Origin: Blastocladiella britannica
Taxonomy: Eukaryota > Blastocladiomycota > Blastocladiomycetes > Blastocladiales > Blastocladiaceae
Assembly: GCA_025349905.2 (NCBI GenBank)
Contig: MU624615.1
Span: 1,975-40,452 of the forward strand
Direction: 5' to 3'
DNA: 38,478 nucleotides
Part shown: positions 1-8,849 of the stretch, one piece after another
Numbering within the stretch: position 1 is the stretch's first letter
Layout of the letters: every line of letters starts with the position of its first letter
Translations under genes and position numbers: made by a program
The notes under the pieces: model-generated
Database searches by the model: none
What the model was told of the DNA's origin: nothing
The model's input: the letters and a program-made list of their open reading frames with translations, nothing else

Positions 1-2159
1 CCCCCTGGACAATGGCAGTAACATTTTGAGCATCCAGTTTGTGAACCTGTACGGATTCAACAACGTGCAAACGAAAAATTACCCAGTTGACGTCACAGAG
101 CTCGTCTCCACTTTTTTGGGTGTCAGCGGTAACGTCGTTGTTGATTATTACGGAAATCGCGTCCAGTGCGTTCTTGGTTCTCGTCCCTGTCAACATTTAG
201 AAAAACTGACGAAATGCCAACTACCAGGCCGTTTACCCTCTTCAACCTGTACAATGGCGTGCGTACACCAACCACTGCAATCTACACGAACGGATCCATC
301 TTGCCTCTTGGGCCCTCGGTCAAGTTCAGCACTGGCTCCACCACTGTCCCACCGGATAGCGTCCCGCAGATCGTGCAAAATGTCATGTGGGCCTCGCCAG
401 GGGGCGCAGTTCTGGCGTTTTTCGCTGGCAGCTTCATTCTCGTGATTTTGTCCACGCTCATCTTTTTGTATTTCAACCGGCAAATTCCCACCGTGCGCCA
501 TTTGAGCTTCCCATTCCTTGCCGTCATCTGCGTTGGGTGCATCCTTATTCTGTCGAGCACATTGGCCAGTCTTGGCACTCCAACCATTGCCACTTGCAAT
601 ACGTCCAAATGGCTCTTTACCTATGGCGTTGAGATTGTCCTTGCTGCGAGTACAGCAAAGGCGTACCGGGTATGATATTTCTCTTTTCTGGAGACACTCC
701 TCATCCCACCATTCATTTGTGTTCCTTTTCAGATCTACACCATCTTTGAAAACAAAAAGCTCGTCAAGGTGACCCGGATCAATGACAAGGCTCTGTTTTC
801 TGGACTCGGGGTCGTTATGACACTCCAAACGGCTTTTTTGATCGTGTGGACGGTGATGGAGCCCCCAACTCTGCTTGTGAGTAGTGGACGCACCTTTATC
901 CACACTGAATGCGACCCAAAGACCTCCAACTTCCGTGTTGCGATGATGTGCGCGACGATGGTGTACAACGGGTTGATCATGCTTGCCTTCTTGCTGCTCG
1001 CGTACAAGGTCTGATCCGTTATTTTTTCTTCGCATTTGCTTATTTTTTTTGCTGATTCTTTTTGCAACAGACGCGTAATGTGACCTCGAGCTACAATGAA
1101 TCCAAGTACGTGCGCTTTATTTTTACCTCTGCTCCCCAGTCTGATTAGTGAAATTTGATACTGTTATGGAAAATAATAAACCAGATTCATGTATGTGTGT
1201 GGCCAGACCATCACACTGTCGTCGATCGTCATTACTGCGTTTGCCGTGTTCGACTTCGGGCCATCCCAGCTTGCCGCGTTTTTTGTCAAGCACGCAGTGA
1301 TCTTCTTTGCCACCTTCGTCACCTACTATTGCTTGATCGGTCGCCTCATCTTGGACGTACGGGCCACTGCTGCCGCCGCCAGTGCAGCTACACAGCCTTC
1401 CCCCGTACCGAAACCAGGTGGTGGGTTTGTCGACCCCATTTCGAGCAAGGTCAGTGCTGATCAAGGAGCTTCTAGTGTGAGTTCCAACCCAAGTATTGCC
1501 AACCAGGCGGTATGCACCATATTTTTCAGTTTTAGCTTTCCTTCATTCGATTAACCAGACGCGGCACGTTGTTTTCAGAGCTCGGGAGGTCCGCTACTCA
1601 AGAGCACGCTATCCGTCCTCAAGGTTGGATGGTTTGCTCGCTGGATTACCTGTAAAGTTGTACTTTTTAGCTTTGAGGGTATGCGCTTATTCCAATGATC
1701 CAAACTGAACCCGCACCACTCACACAACAATAAAAAAAAATAGGACAATTGACCATTTCTCCAGTCAATGGAAATGGGGTCGGTTTGGGCACTGCCCTCG
1801 ACTTGGTCACATCCGTCGTGGACCCGCATCCAGGACGCGCACCGGAATGCGTCGAAGTGTTCTCATCTGGCCAGTCATGGCTGCTGCAGTTTGACTCTGA
1901 AAAAGAGCGCGCAAAGTGGACGCAACTCCTTCGCACGATCGCTGCTACAACCTCCACGACCAGCAAGGACACAAAGCAAAAGATTCTTTCCTCGATCAAG
2001 CAGTCCGTTGGCGGTCGCTCGGCTTCCGCAGTTCCATCGTCAGCCATCTCTCAGTCATCTCACAGTGGCCTGCCTCGAGTTGGAACTGGTCTCGTTCAAG
2101 CTCATAGCGGAATGGCAGCCCAGGGATCCACGGGCTCGGGGCCACTGCTGCGCCCTTGA
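1..2159 (+). CDS. Class C (GABA-B-like) G-protein-coupled receptor with C-terminal PH-like domain, 5' partial
   Basis: The window opens inside this gene. Exons: <2-165, 228-669, 733-1008, 1071-1105, 1185-1509, 1579-1678 and 1744-2159, giving 585 residues in one continuous frame. The first exon carries the end of a periplasmic-binding-like ligand domain with GVSGNVVVDYYGNR, the match to GABA-B-type GVSG..F/V D..G.R. Seven hydrophobic segments follow: the first starts near GGAVLAFFAGSF, the third is in WLFTYGVEIVLAAS, and the seventh ends near YYCLIGRLI. The class C cytoplasmic motif SYNESKF precedes segment six. After a Ser/Pro/Ala-rich linker, exons 6 and 7 encode a PH-like fold (GWFARW near its start, AKWTQLL near its end), then a Ser/Gly-rich tail. 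It should act at the plasma membrane and signal to heterotrimeric G proteins; the ligand cannot be read from sequence. The first intron (62 nt) was placed by frame and the conserved Gln codon. It is convergent with the next gene, 32 bp between stop codons. Confidence 0.85.
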
Positions 2160-2191
2160 TAGAATTTGGTTTTTCGAGAGAAAAATATACT

Positions 2192-3581
2192 TTATTCCAT
2201 GATGATCACTCCCTCCTTTTCATCGCGAATATCCTTGAGCACCGCCCGTGTGATTTGCGACATTTTCATGCCACTAATGGTGAGCTTCTTGAGCGAGTTG
2301 TTGGCGATGAGCGATTTGAGGATCTGCGCAATGCCAGCCTCGCTAAACAGGTTGTGTCCAAGATCCAACTCACGCAGCGTATAAGTCGAGTCCATGGCCT
2401 TGACAATCATTGGGACCGCCGCATCCGTCAATCGGCAATGAGCAACGGAAAGCGCGCTGCACGAGTTGTTTTTCCCAAGGAATTGGATGATTGGCGTGCC
2501 CCCTGCCTCGCCAAATCCGCTATAGGCCAGATTTACCGATGCGAGAGTTGCTGAGTCCTATGCACATTAAATCAGTCGTTGGGAATGGATGGGCAAAAGA
2601 TTTGAAGAGTCGGTACCTTTGCAAATCCGAGAAAGTTGGAAATACCCTTGAATCCAATATTGTTCCACGCCAGATTGAGATCGCGAACAGCATCGTTTGA
2701 CACGAGGCTTTTTCCAAGCTGTTTTATTTGTCAAGTTGCATGAGTCGTCATGCTCAACAACAAAAGAAATTTTTGTGACAAGATACCTCGGTTGCGCCAA
2801 TATTGGCAATCCCATTATGGCTTAGATCGAGTGACACGAGCGAGCGATTGTTGAGGAACATGCGTGCAAATGCCTTTGCTTCCGCATCCCCCAACTTGTT
2901 TCCGCTCACTGACAGCGTTTTCAGCGTCACGTTATCCACAGCGCCCTCGGCAATGGCCACGCCGCCCTCGCTTCCAAGCAAGTTGTCGGCCAGAATGAGA
3001 TCGCGGATCGTAATGTTACAGGTCAGCATTTCCCCTATGGCGATACCTCCTGCTGCACCGAGCGCGTTTCCAGTCAGGTCCAAGTGCTGGATGGTGCGGT
3101 TCATTTTGAGGACGTGGGCAAGAGCCACGGCTCCGGCACTTCCTATAAACAAAAATATGAATCAGCGATCCAAATCATATATACTCCACATGCGTACCAA
3201 GCCCACGGTTTGTGAGCGAAATGGAAGTCAAGTTCAAGGAGCGAGTGAGAGCCGCGACCGGAATCGTCCCATGGACCTTGCATGCTGCAAGATACACCTC
3301 GGTCTGCGTGTCTTTTGGGGGCGATGCATCCGCTACAACATGAACAAAACAGAGGCCGGTGTCAGAGCGATCTTTTTGGTAAAGCGTTAAATGTATTTCG
3401 GACAAGACCAACCTGCTGGAGTGAGATGCGCAATGAGAACCGAGATGATGTCCGGCTCTTCGCCTTCCTCCTCGCCCTCTTTTATAGGATCGGCTGCAGT
3501 GTCAGAGTTGCTGCCGGTAATCGCCAGGTCGTCGGCGGCAGAGCTTGCAATTGGATCCAGTACAGCAGCGACTTCAGTCAT
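2192..3581 (-). CDS. Leucine-rich repeat protein (ribonuclease-inhibitor type)
   Basis: Exons on the minus strand, in order: 3581-3413, 3332-3198, 3142-2787, 2718-2617 and 2557-2192, giving 375 residues. The N-terminal 55 residues are acidic and of low complexity (run EGEEEGEEPD). From about residue 70 onward there are repeated LRRs of about 28 residues with the RI-type consensus L..LDL..N.L...G: examples are IQHLDLTGNALGAAGGIAIG, LKTLSVSGNKLGD and LRELDLGHNLFSEAGIA. Such proteins are curved scaffolds for protein-protein contacts, and no catalytic domain is present. Introns are 80, 55, 68 and 59 nt, all GT..AG. It lies 60 bp downstream of the SURF6-like gene on the same strand. The function cannot be assigned beyond LRR scaffold. 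The start is the first in-frame ATG after a stop. Confidence 0.85.
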
Positions 3582-3641
3582 GACTAAATAATTGTGGGAA
3601 ATGTTGCTAGAGATAATAAATTCCCAAAACAAAATGTAAAC

Positions 3642-4892
3642 TCAACGGCGCTTCTTGCCCGCCTTGGTCTTCTTTGACTTTTTCTGGTCGATCCGCGCCT
3701 GAATGTTCTCGGCTATGTGACCAGACACAAGAGTGAGAAGCAATAAAATAAATGAGAAATGAAAATGAAAAAATAACGTACTGCGCTTCTTGACCTTCTT
3801 GCGCAAATCGTCGGCAACCGTGTTCTTGCGCTCGGACCAGCCCTCGCGCTGCTTCATCTTCTCCTTCTCCTTGCGCTTCACGGCCTTCTTGAGCAGCGCC
3901 GTGTCGTCCTTGATCTTGTCGCCGGCCGCCTGCGCAATCGCCTTCTTCCATGCGGTGCGCTCCTTGATGGCCTTGGCTTTCTCGGGGTTCTGCTCCTCGA
4001 GGATGGCAATGCGCTCCTCCTCGCGCTCTGCGCGCGCAAGCTGGCCCTTGACGTCCTTGTTGGCCGGGCCGCGCTTCTTCTTCTTGTCCTCGCCAAACTC
4101 AATGTTGCCAAAGCTGATGGCCTCGTTGATTTGCGTCGCCGACTTTTTCGCGCTGCCAGACTTGCCGGTTGCGCTATCCGCAGGCTTGTCAGTGGGAGTC
4201 GTCGACAGGATTTGCTACACAACGGCACAATGCAACGTCAGTAAGTCCATTCCAAAAATAAAGAAATGACGAGTCCGTACGCCGTCCGTGCTCGCCTTCT
4301 TGATCTGATCAATGGCGCGCTGCTTCTTTTGCTTCTTCTTGCCCTCCTTGCGCTGCTTGCGCTTCTCCTCGGCCGTTTGCGGGGTCTTGGCAATTTTTGC
4401 CAGCTTGCGGCGGTTTTTCGTGACTCGCGCTGCTTGCAGAGCCGCGCGCTGTTCGGCGACCGTGCGCGCGGGACCAGAGAGAGATGGGTTGATCAAGGTC
4501 GCGTCAGCCTCGGTTTCGTCGTCATTGCTCTCGTCATCTCCGTCCTCGCTGTCGTCGTCGTCACCGTCGTGGTCGTCGCTATCCTCGTCCCCAGATGACG
4601 CGGCAGAGGCAGCAGCGGCGGCAGCGGCAGCTTTGGACATGGCGGCCTGGCGCGCCGTGACCGAGTTGTCGTCGTCTAGCGCAAGGCGCGCGCGCTTTAC
4701 CGCGCTCCCGCCCTTTTTGTGGTCTGCCAGCTCCACGACGCGTTTCTTGTGCTTGTGGAAGCGCGAGTCAAGCGCCTCCTCAATGTCGGCCGCAAACCAG
4801 TACTGCGATGGAACCAGGTTGACGATGCCGTCGATGGCGCGGCTCGTCGCCTCGATGGCTGCGTGGAGGTCCTCCAGGCTCGGGAAGTCCAT
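3642..4892 (-). CDS. RRP14: SURF6/Rrp14-family ribosome biogenesis protein
   Basis: Exons: 4892-4281, 4214-3782 and 3712-3642; 371 residues. The N-terminus starts MDFPSLEDLHAAIEATSRAI and includes VPSQYWFA. A long Asp/Glu-rich stretch lies around residues 95-130. The C-terminal half is Lys/Arg/Glu-rich and helical, with the SURF6 signature: AIKERTAWKKA, then KQREGWSERKN, then ENIQARIDQKK and a basic tail ending AGKKRR. In yeast, Rrp14 is a nucleolar protein needed for early pre-60S and pre-40S assembly and for cell polarity; that role is inferred here from the family. The basic and acidic blocks fit a nucleolar protein. The last coding exon is only 71 nt. The 5' flank has an E-box-like CACGTG at 4947-4952, about 55 bp before the start codon. 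The short repeat-rich acidic stretch makes the middle of the protein poorly conserved. Confidence 0.85.
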
Positions 4893-5149
4893 TTTTTTTC
4901 TTGTGGTAATATCGTTGAAGAGAAATACTTAATACTTAATAATATACACGTGCCGTTGTCAACAAAAAAGTCCGGCGCAGCCCGAGTTGTGCCTGAAAAT
5001 CCCGAAAGGGGAAAAAAGGCAATATGGCACATTGACCTCAAAAACTGAAACATTATTTCCTTGGACAGTGGCACCTCCTTTTGAAAGTTGCCAATCAGCA
5101 AACAAATCAACACGACCCGACCGTAAAGCATGGCAGACCAGGCCCAGCC

Positions 5150-5593
5150 TGCTCACGCTGTCCTTCCGGATCCGGACGTATTTCGACCCAATTGTTGCGG
5201 CGGTGCTCAAATATCTCAGTGCAATGGGATGGGGAGGATCAAAGTGGGGATGTTTTGGGATGGAGATCTCCAACACATCACCTTACTTTCCTCCAAGCAA
5301 GAGGTTTGAGTTCTTTGAATATAACCACTGGCCAGGCCTATTCCCACTACCTCCAGCTTCTTCATAAATTCTACACCAACTGCACAACCACCATCTGCCA
5401 CCTCCCCAGCCTAATTCGCAAGAACTCTCAAATCGAGCTCTCTATTCAACGCCTTGTCATATGCGCACACTGCGCCATCAAGCAGGTCTTCTTTCTGCTA
5501 AAGTACATGATCCTTCAACGATTTGAAGAAGTGGGGGAGGCCCATGGCAGGTTTTCGCATGCAGCTGCTGAGGTCATGTCCTGGGATGTGTGA
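5150..5593 (+). pseudogene. Possible decayed coding fragment, weakly resembling a PI4-kinase (Pik1-type) N-terminal helical region
   Basis: Two plus-strand frames here have protein-like composition. Frame 1, at about 5155-5220, reads FRIRTYFDPIVAAVLKYLSA. Frame 2, at about 5300-5593, contains QAYSHYLQLLHKFYTNC and then IELSIQRLVICAHCAIKQVF and FLLKYMI before a stop. The spacing vaguely recalls the N-terminal helical repeats of type III beta phosphatidylinositol 4-kinases, where a similar FD...YL segment precedes CHL...S..AL...W.L. A shift of frame is needed between the two blocks, no good splice sites bridge them, and nothing downstream continues into a kinase. It may be a relic, a chance open frame, or part of a lineage-specific short gene. 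The family hint is from memory only and is weak. Confidence 0.2.
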
Positions 5594-5663
5594 TGTTCGC
5601 TGTTCAGAGGGGCACTGTGATCTGGGTTGGTGGGAAAGACTAAGAGGTTTCTGGTTTAATACA

Positions 5664-5728
5664 ACTTATATTTTAGTCAATATAAGTGACTCGCGACCCA
5701 GAGCCCAGGACGCGGCACTGGTCGCGAG
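5664..5728. repeat. Two adjacent perfect inverted repeats
   Basis: Arms ACTTATATT at 5664-5672 and its exact reverse complement at 5679-5687 enclose a 6-nt loop. Immediately after it, CTCGCGACC at 5690-5698 pairs with GGTCGCGAG at 5720-5728 across a 21-nt spacer. One hairpin is AT-only in character and the next GC-rich. They sit downstream of the open fragment at 5300-5593 and upstream (on the minus strand, downstream) of Nse1. They could be terminal repeats of a short mobile element relic, a protein-binding site or a 3'-end structure. No target-site duplication was found by eye. Confidence 0.55.
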
Positions 5729-6012
5729 CGTCCCTTTTATACCCCACTCTTCCACTGCCTTCGTTGGTTAGGTGACCATGGCCAACATTCCACCACGTTC
5801 CACCACATGTGACGCCATGATCGTCACGCATTGCTGCCAAGGCCCGCTGGGTCTTGCACAACCAAGTCGAGCTTCTGGCCTATAACCGTGCATGAGTAGA
5901 TGACGGGAATAGTGGCCCAGACGGAGCCGTGTATCCGATTGTGAGGGGTTTGTACCTGGCTGAGTGGAGTGCAGGAAAAAATAAATGTAAATTTAGGGTC
6001 CATTGAAGCTCA

Positions 6013-7177
6013 TCACCCCAACAGCTCCGCATTGACGCGCAACGACGACGACCGGACAATCTTTCTCCGCGGTTGCGCCTCACCATCATCGTCGCCGTCG
6101 CTTGCGCCGTCTTCCTCTTCTTCGTCCTCGGCTTCTGCGCGGCGTTGAGAATCGCTCGGTGCCTCGCGTCGCTTACTACCACCACCAGATGTGCCTTCAA
6201 TGCCGGCGTACGGGGCGTTCGGGACAATGATCGGAGCGCGGCAGCCAGTGCATTTCCGCGGTCCGCTTCCGCGCGACATTTGCTCGAGGCAGCGTCGGTG
6301 GTAAACCATATCGCATCCCGTGCACGGTACGCTCTACCATACAATTTTTTCAATCACAAGGAGGCGTCCTTTGGATGTAAAAGAGAGCACATACCGTGAC
6401 AGCAACGCTCTCGCACACGCCGCACTTTGAGAGCTCTGTAAACTGGGCGCGAATATAGCGATCCAGTTCCTTGAGCGAGCGCAGGCCGATCGTGTACACG
6501 CCGCGGGCACTGCAACAATGATTGTGAGCTCCTTATAAAAACAAAAAATAAAAAAAGTAACGCACGTTGCCTCAATCCATCCCTCGTCGAGCCAGCGCTG
6601 CAAGGTGGTGGCCTCAAACGCCGTCTTTGTGGCGACGGTGGACGGAACACAGTTGAGAAGATCCATGGAAGTGACCTGCCCCGACTCGGCGAGGGCAATC
6701 TTTTCCAGAACATCCCGAAAGACGGCAATCTCGGCGGGCTTGTAGGTGGTGGCCAGTTTTGCAATATCATCGGCATTGCCGTTGGACTGTTGTGTTTTTT
6801 TTAAATGATATATCGTTGGCCAGGCCGAGGACGCGTAATATACATAAAGTACACACCAGAATCACAAAGGTGGTGTTCCGGTTGGGATGCTCTTCCTGTC
6901 GAAGAAACAAGTCGAGCTGCGAAATGCGCACATTGACCTGCGTGAGGAACCCCGTAAAGTCGGCTTCGTTGAATGGGTCTAGGTGATACGTGTTCGTGTT
7001 TTTTTTTTTTGGATTGGTCGGCCGGATATACGCACGTCGAGCGGCCGTGCAGCACTTTTCGTAGCAGCCAATAGCCTCGCCCTGGGACATGAATGGGCGC
7101 CGGAGGTGGTGCTGAAGGTACAGCTGCTGGAGCAGCTGCTCGTCACCGTCAACCTCCATATCGTCAGTGGTAGCCAT
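6013..7177 (-). CDS. NSE1: Nse1, RING-like subunit of the Smc5/6 complex
   Basis: Exons: 7177-7036, 6978-6857, 6786-6566, 6509-6395 and 6333-6013; 306 residues. The order of elements matches Nse1: an N-terminal winged-helix region (FLTQVNVRISQLDLFLRQEE and TTFVIL), a second helical part (AEIAVFRDVLEKIALAESGQ, then WLDEGWIEA), the short GVYTIGLRSLKELDRYI segment, and a variant RING. Zinc ligands visible are C191, C194, C204, C207, H212, C215, C228 and C231, a C4HC3 pattern as in the Nse1 NH-RING. Nse1 pairs with a MAGE-type Nse3 and works in DNA repair and as a weak ubiquitin ligase. After the RING comes an acidic and basic low-complexity tail of about 60 residues ending RVNAELLG. It shares no operon-like link with its neighbours. 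Confidence 0.88.
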
Positions 7178-7405
7178 GATTATTATTAATATTGTTTTGA
7201 AAGAGATGCCTGCAGTGAGACGCACAACTTCACTCCAAAAATTAAAAATTAAAAAAATCATATCCATTGGTAAAAGGGTGGGAAAGAAGGGAAGGGAACA
7301 GAATATAAAGTTAAGAAGGAAACAATAGAGCACCATAGACTGAAGCAAATAAAGGGAGAGAGAGAGAAAAAAAAAGGAAAGGGGACAAAGGAGAAGTCAG
7401 ACAGC

Positions 7406-8453
7406 TCACAAGATCTGGCAGAGCGAGTTGGTTGGCTTCTTCTTGCGGCGGGCGAGGGCAGCACGCGTTGCATGCTCGAACACCTCCTTGACACCCTCGT
7501 TCTGCTTTGCCGAGCATTCCAAGTACTTGTAGGCCTTGATCTCGTCTGCCACCGCCATGCCCTGAGTGTTTTTTTGGAGTCCAATCGTCAGCTTGATGCA
7601 CAGAATCACCACGTAAAAAAAAATCACAACATACCTCTTCTGTCGAGACGGGCTTCTGACCGTTGCGTCGGAGCTCACCAATCACACGCTCGTCGGTGCG
7701 CAGATCGCGCTTGCAGCAAACGAGAAGGATGGGCAGTCCAGCGCAGAAATGGAGCACCTCCGAGATCCACTTTTCCTTGACGTTTTCGAGCGAGTCGGGC
7801 GAGTCGGTGGCAAAGCAGATCAGGATCACATGCGAGTCAGGGTACGACAGCGGCCGCAGACGGTCATAGTCCTCCTGGCCAGCGGTATCCCAGAGAGCAA
7901 GCTCGACGTGCTTGCCATCGACGTGCACGTCCGAGACGTAGTTCTCGAAGACAGTTGGCACGTATTTCTGGTGGTGCAGGTTGTGGGGTGAGTCGAATTT
8001 TTGTCCCACAAAATAATATATCACCAAGGGCCGCGGAGTGCGAGTGAGCAGGTCCGTCGGTCAAGCTGCCAAGTCACGGCGCTCGGTCAAAAAACAATCG
8101 GTCGGTCGGTCGTCGTTGTCGTTTAGGGGAGCAGGCTGTCGGTGGCGTTTTTGATTGGGATTGCTCTGCGGTTTATATTATCGGCCGACAACAAGGTGCG
8201 GCTGCTGAAATGCGTCCGCCCCTTGCCAATAAAAATGCCAGGTGCGTATGCCAGCCCACGGCCGGCGAGCGGACAATGTTGTTCTCTTGGTCTGCGAACC
8301 CACACTCGCTCGCACTCTCACTCGGCAGCCATAAGGAATAAAAATTTCTCAACATACAACGGGGAACACGCCCTTGGAAAACACGATGAGGAGGCACGTC
8401 TTGCCGCATGCACCGTCGCCGACAATAACGAGCTTGCGGCGGATTTCGGTCAT
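7406..8453 (-). CDS. RHO1: Rho1-type small GTPase
   Basis: Exons: 8453-8358, 7967-7635 and 7561-7406; 194 residues. All GTPase motifs are present: GDGACGKT (G1), YVPTVFENY (switch I), DTAGQE (G3), CKRDL (G4), ECSAK (G5), then a basic stretch ARRKKK and the CAAX box CQIL, whose final Leu predicts geranylgeranylation. Cys instead of Asn in the G4 motif is typical of fungal Rho1. Rho1 controls actin polarity, cell wall synthesis and protein kinase C at the plasma membrane. The first donor is placed at GTATGT (8357) rather than three bases earlier, because this gives the family spacing FPxxYVPT. The first intron is 390 nt, far longer than its neighbours; the second is 73 nt. The window also encodes Rce1, the protease that would process this CAAX end. 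Confidence 0.93.
7968..8357 (-). other. Unusually long first intron of RHO1
   Basis: At 390 nt this intron is about six times the window's usual length. It interrupts the gene just before switch I. It contains a TCGG tandem repeat near 8097-8112, two [13 protein letters not shown] stretches on the plus strand, and related GAGTGCGAGTGAGC / GCTCGCACTCTCACTC segments (about 8036-8049 and 8307-8325) that could partly pair. I saw no box C/D pair of a snoRNA on either strand. It could hold an enhancer, an alternative promoter or a structured RNA, or simply be a long intron. Confidence 0.6.
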
Positions 8454-8849
8454 GGATGGTTGTGGTTGATTTCTTTTGGACTATTTTTAATTGTTAAATT
8501 TTGGTTGCTTTTGAAAAAGAGAGTCGTGCGAGCGATACCTTTTCTCGTGAGCTCGAAAGAAAAAAAAGCGAGCCTCCAAAATGACGACGGCGACGAGGAG
8601 AAACAATAAACGATGGAGCGTCGATGTAAGTAAGGCCAGAGAGAAGTAAAGGTTAAAGGTGTTATCCCGAAGCGGGGAGCGGTGTTGTGATGATTTGGCC
8701 TCTATTCCATGGGGGACGAGTACCCTGGGCCCGCCACGATATTTCCCTCGATCAACGCTCGCCCGTGCGGCAATGGGGCGTTGATCGCTTTTGTCCTTGG
8801 TTCCTGTAATGAGATCGCTCTTTCCTTGCCGTGTAAAATCAACAATACT
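8454..8849. promoter_or_regulatory. Divergent promoter region, RHO1 / PPWD1
   Basis: These 396 bp separate the RHO1 start (minus) from the PPWD1 start (plus), so both promoters must lie here or inside the genes. It contains a perfect 10-bp inverted repeat: CGATCAACGC at 8749-8758 and GCGTTGATCG at 8778-8787, with a 19-nt spacer, about 65-100 bp before the PPWD1 start codon. The part next to RHO1 is AT-rich and purine-rich. No clear TATA box could be assigned. Confidence 0.6.

Larger units (their letters stand above)
4893..6012. other. Intergenic region with inverted repeats and a possible coding relic
   Basis: This 1.1 kb lies between the SURF6-like start codon and the Nse1 stop codon. Near the SURF6 side it is AT-rich, with a repeated ATACTTA unit at about 4925-4940 and CACGTG at 4947-4952. 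At 5664-5687 there is a perfect 9-bp inverted repeat (ACTTATATT, 6-nt loop). It is followed immediately by a second one, CTCGCGACC at 5690-5698 pairing with 5720-5728. An open frame at about 5300-5593 on the plus strand is treated separately. A tandem TTCCACCAC lies near 5787-5805. I found no tRNA or snRNA consensus by eye. Confidence 0.6.

Noticed and set aside
7635..7967. Cys in place of Asn in the Rho1 G4 motif (CKRDL)
   Set aside because: It looks like a missing key residue, but fungal Rho1 proteins, including yeast (GCKVDL), have Cys here, so it is normal.
8097..8112. TCGG tandem repeat as a possible CRISPR-like or satellite array
   Set aside because: Only four short units with no spacers, inside an intron; an ordinary microsatellite.
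7968..8357. snoRNA in the long RHO1 intron
   Set aside because: No box C plus box D pair on either strand could be found by eye.
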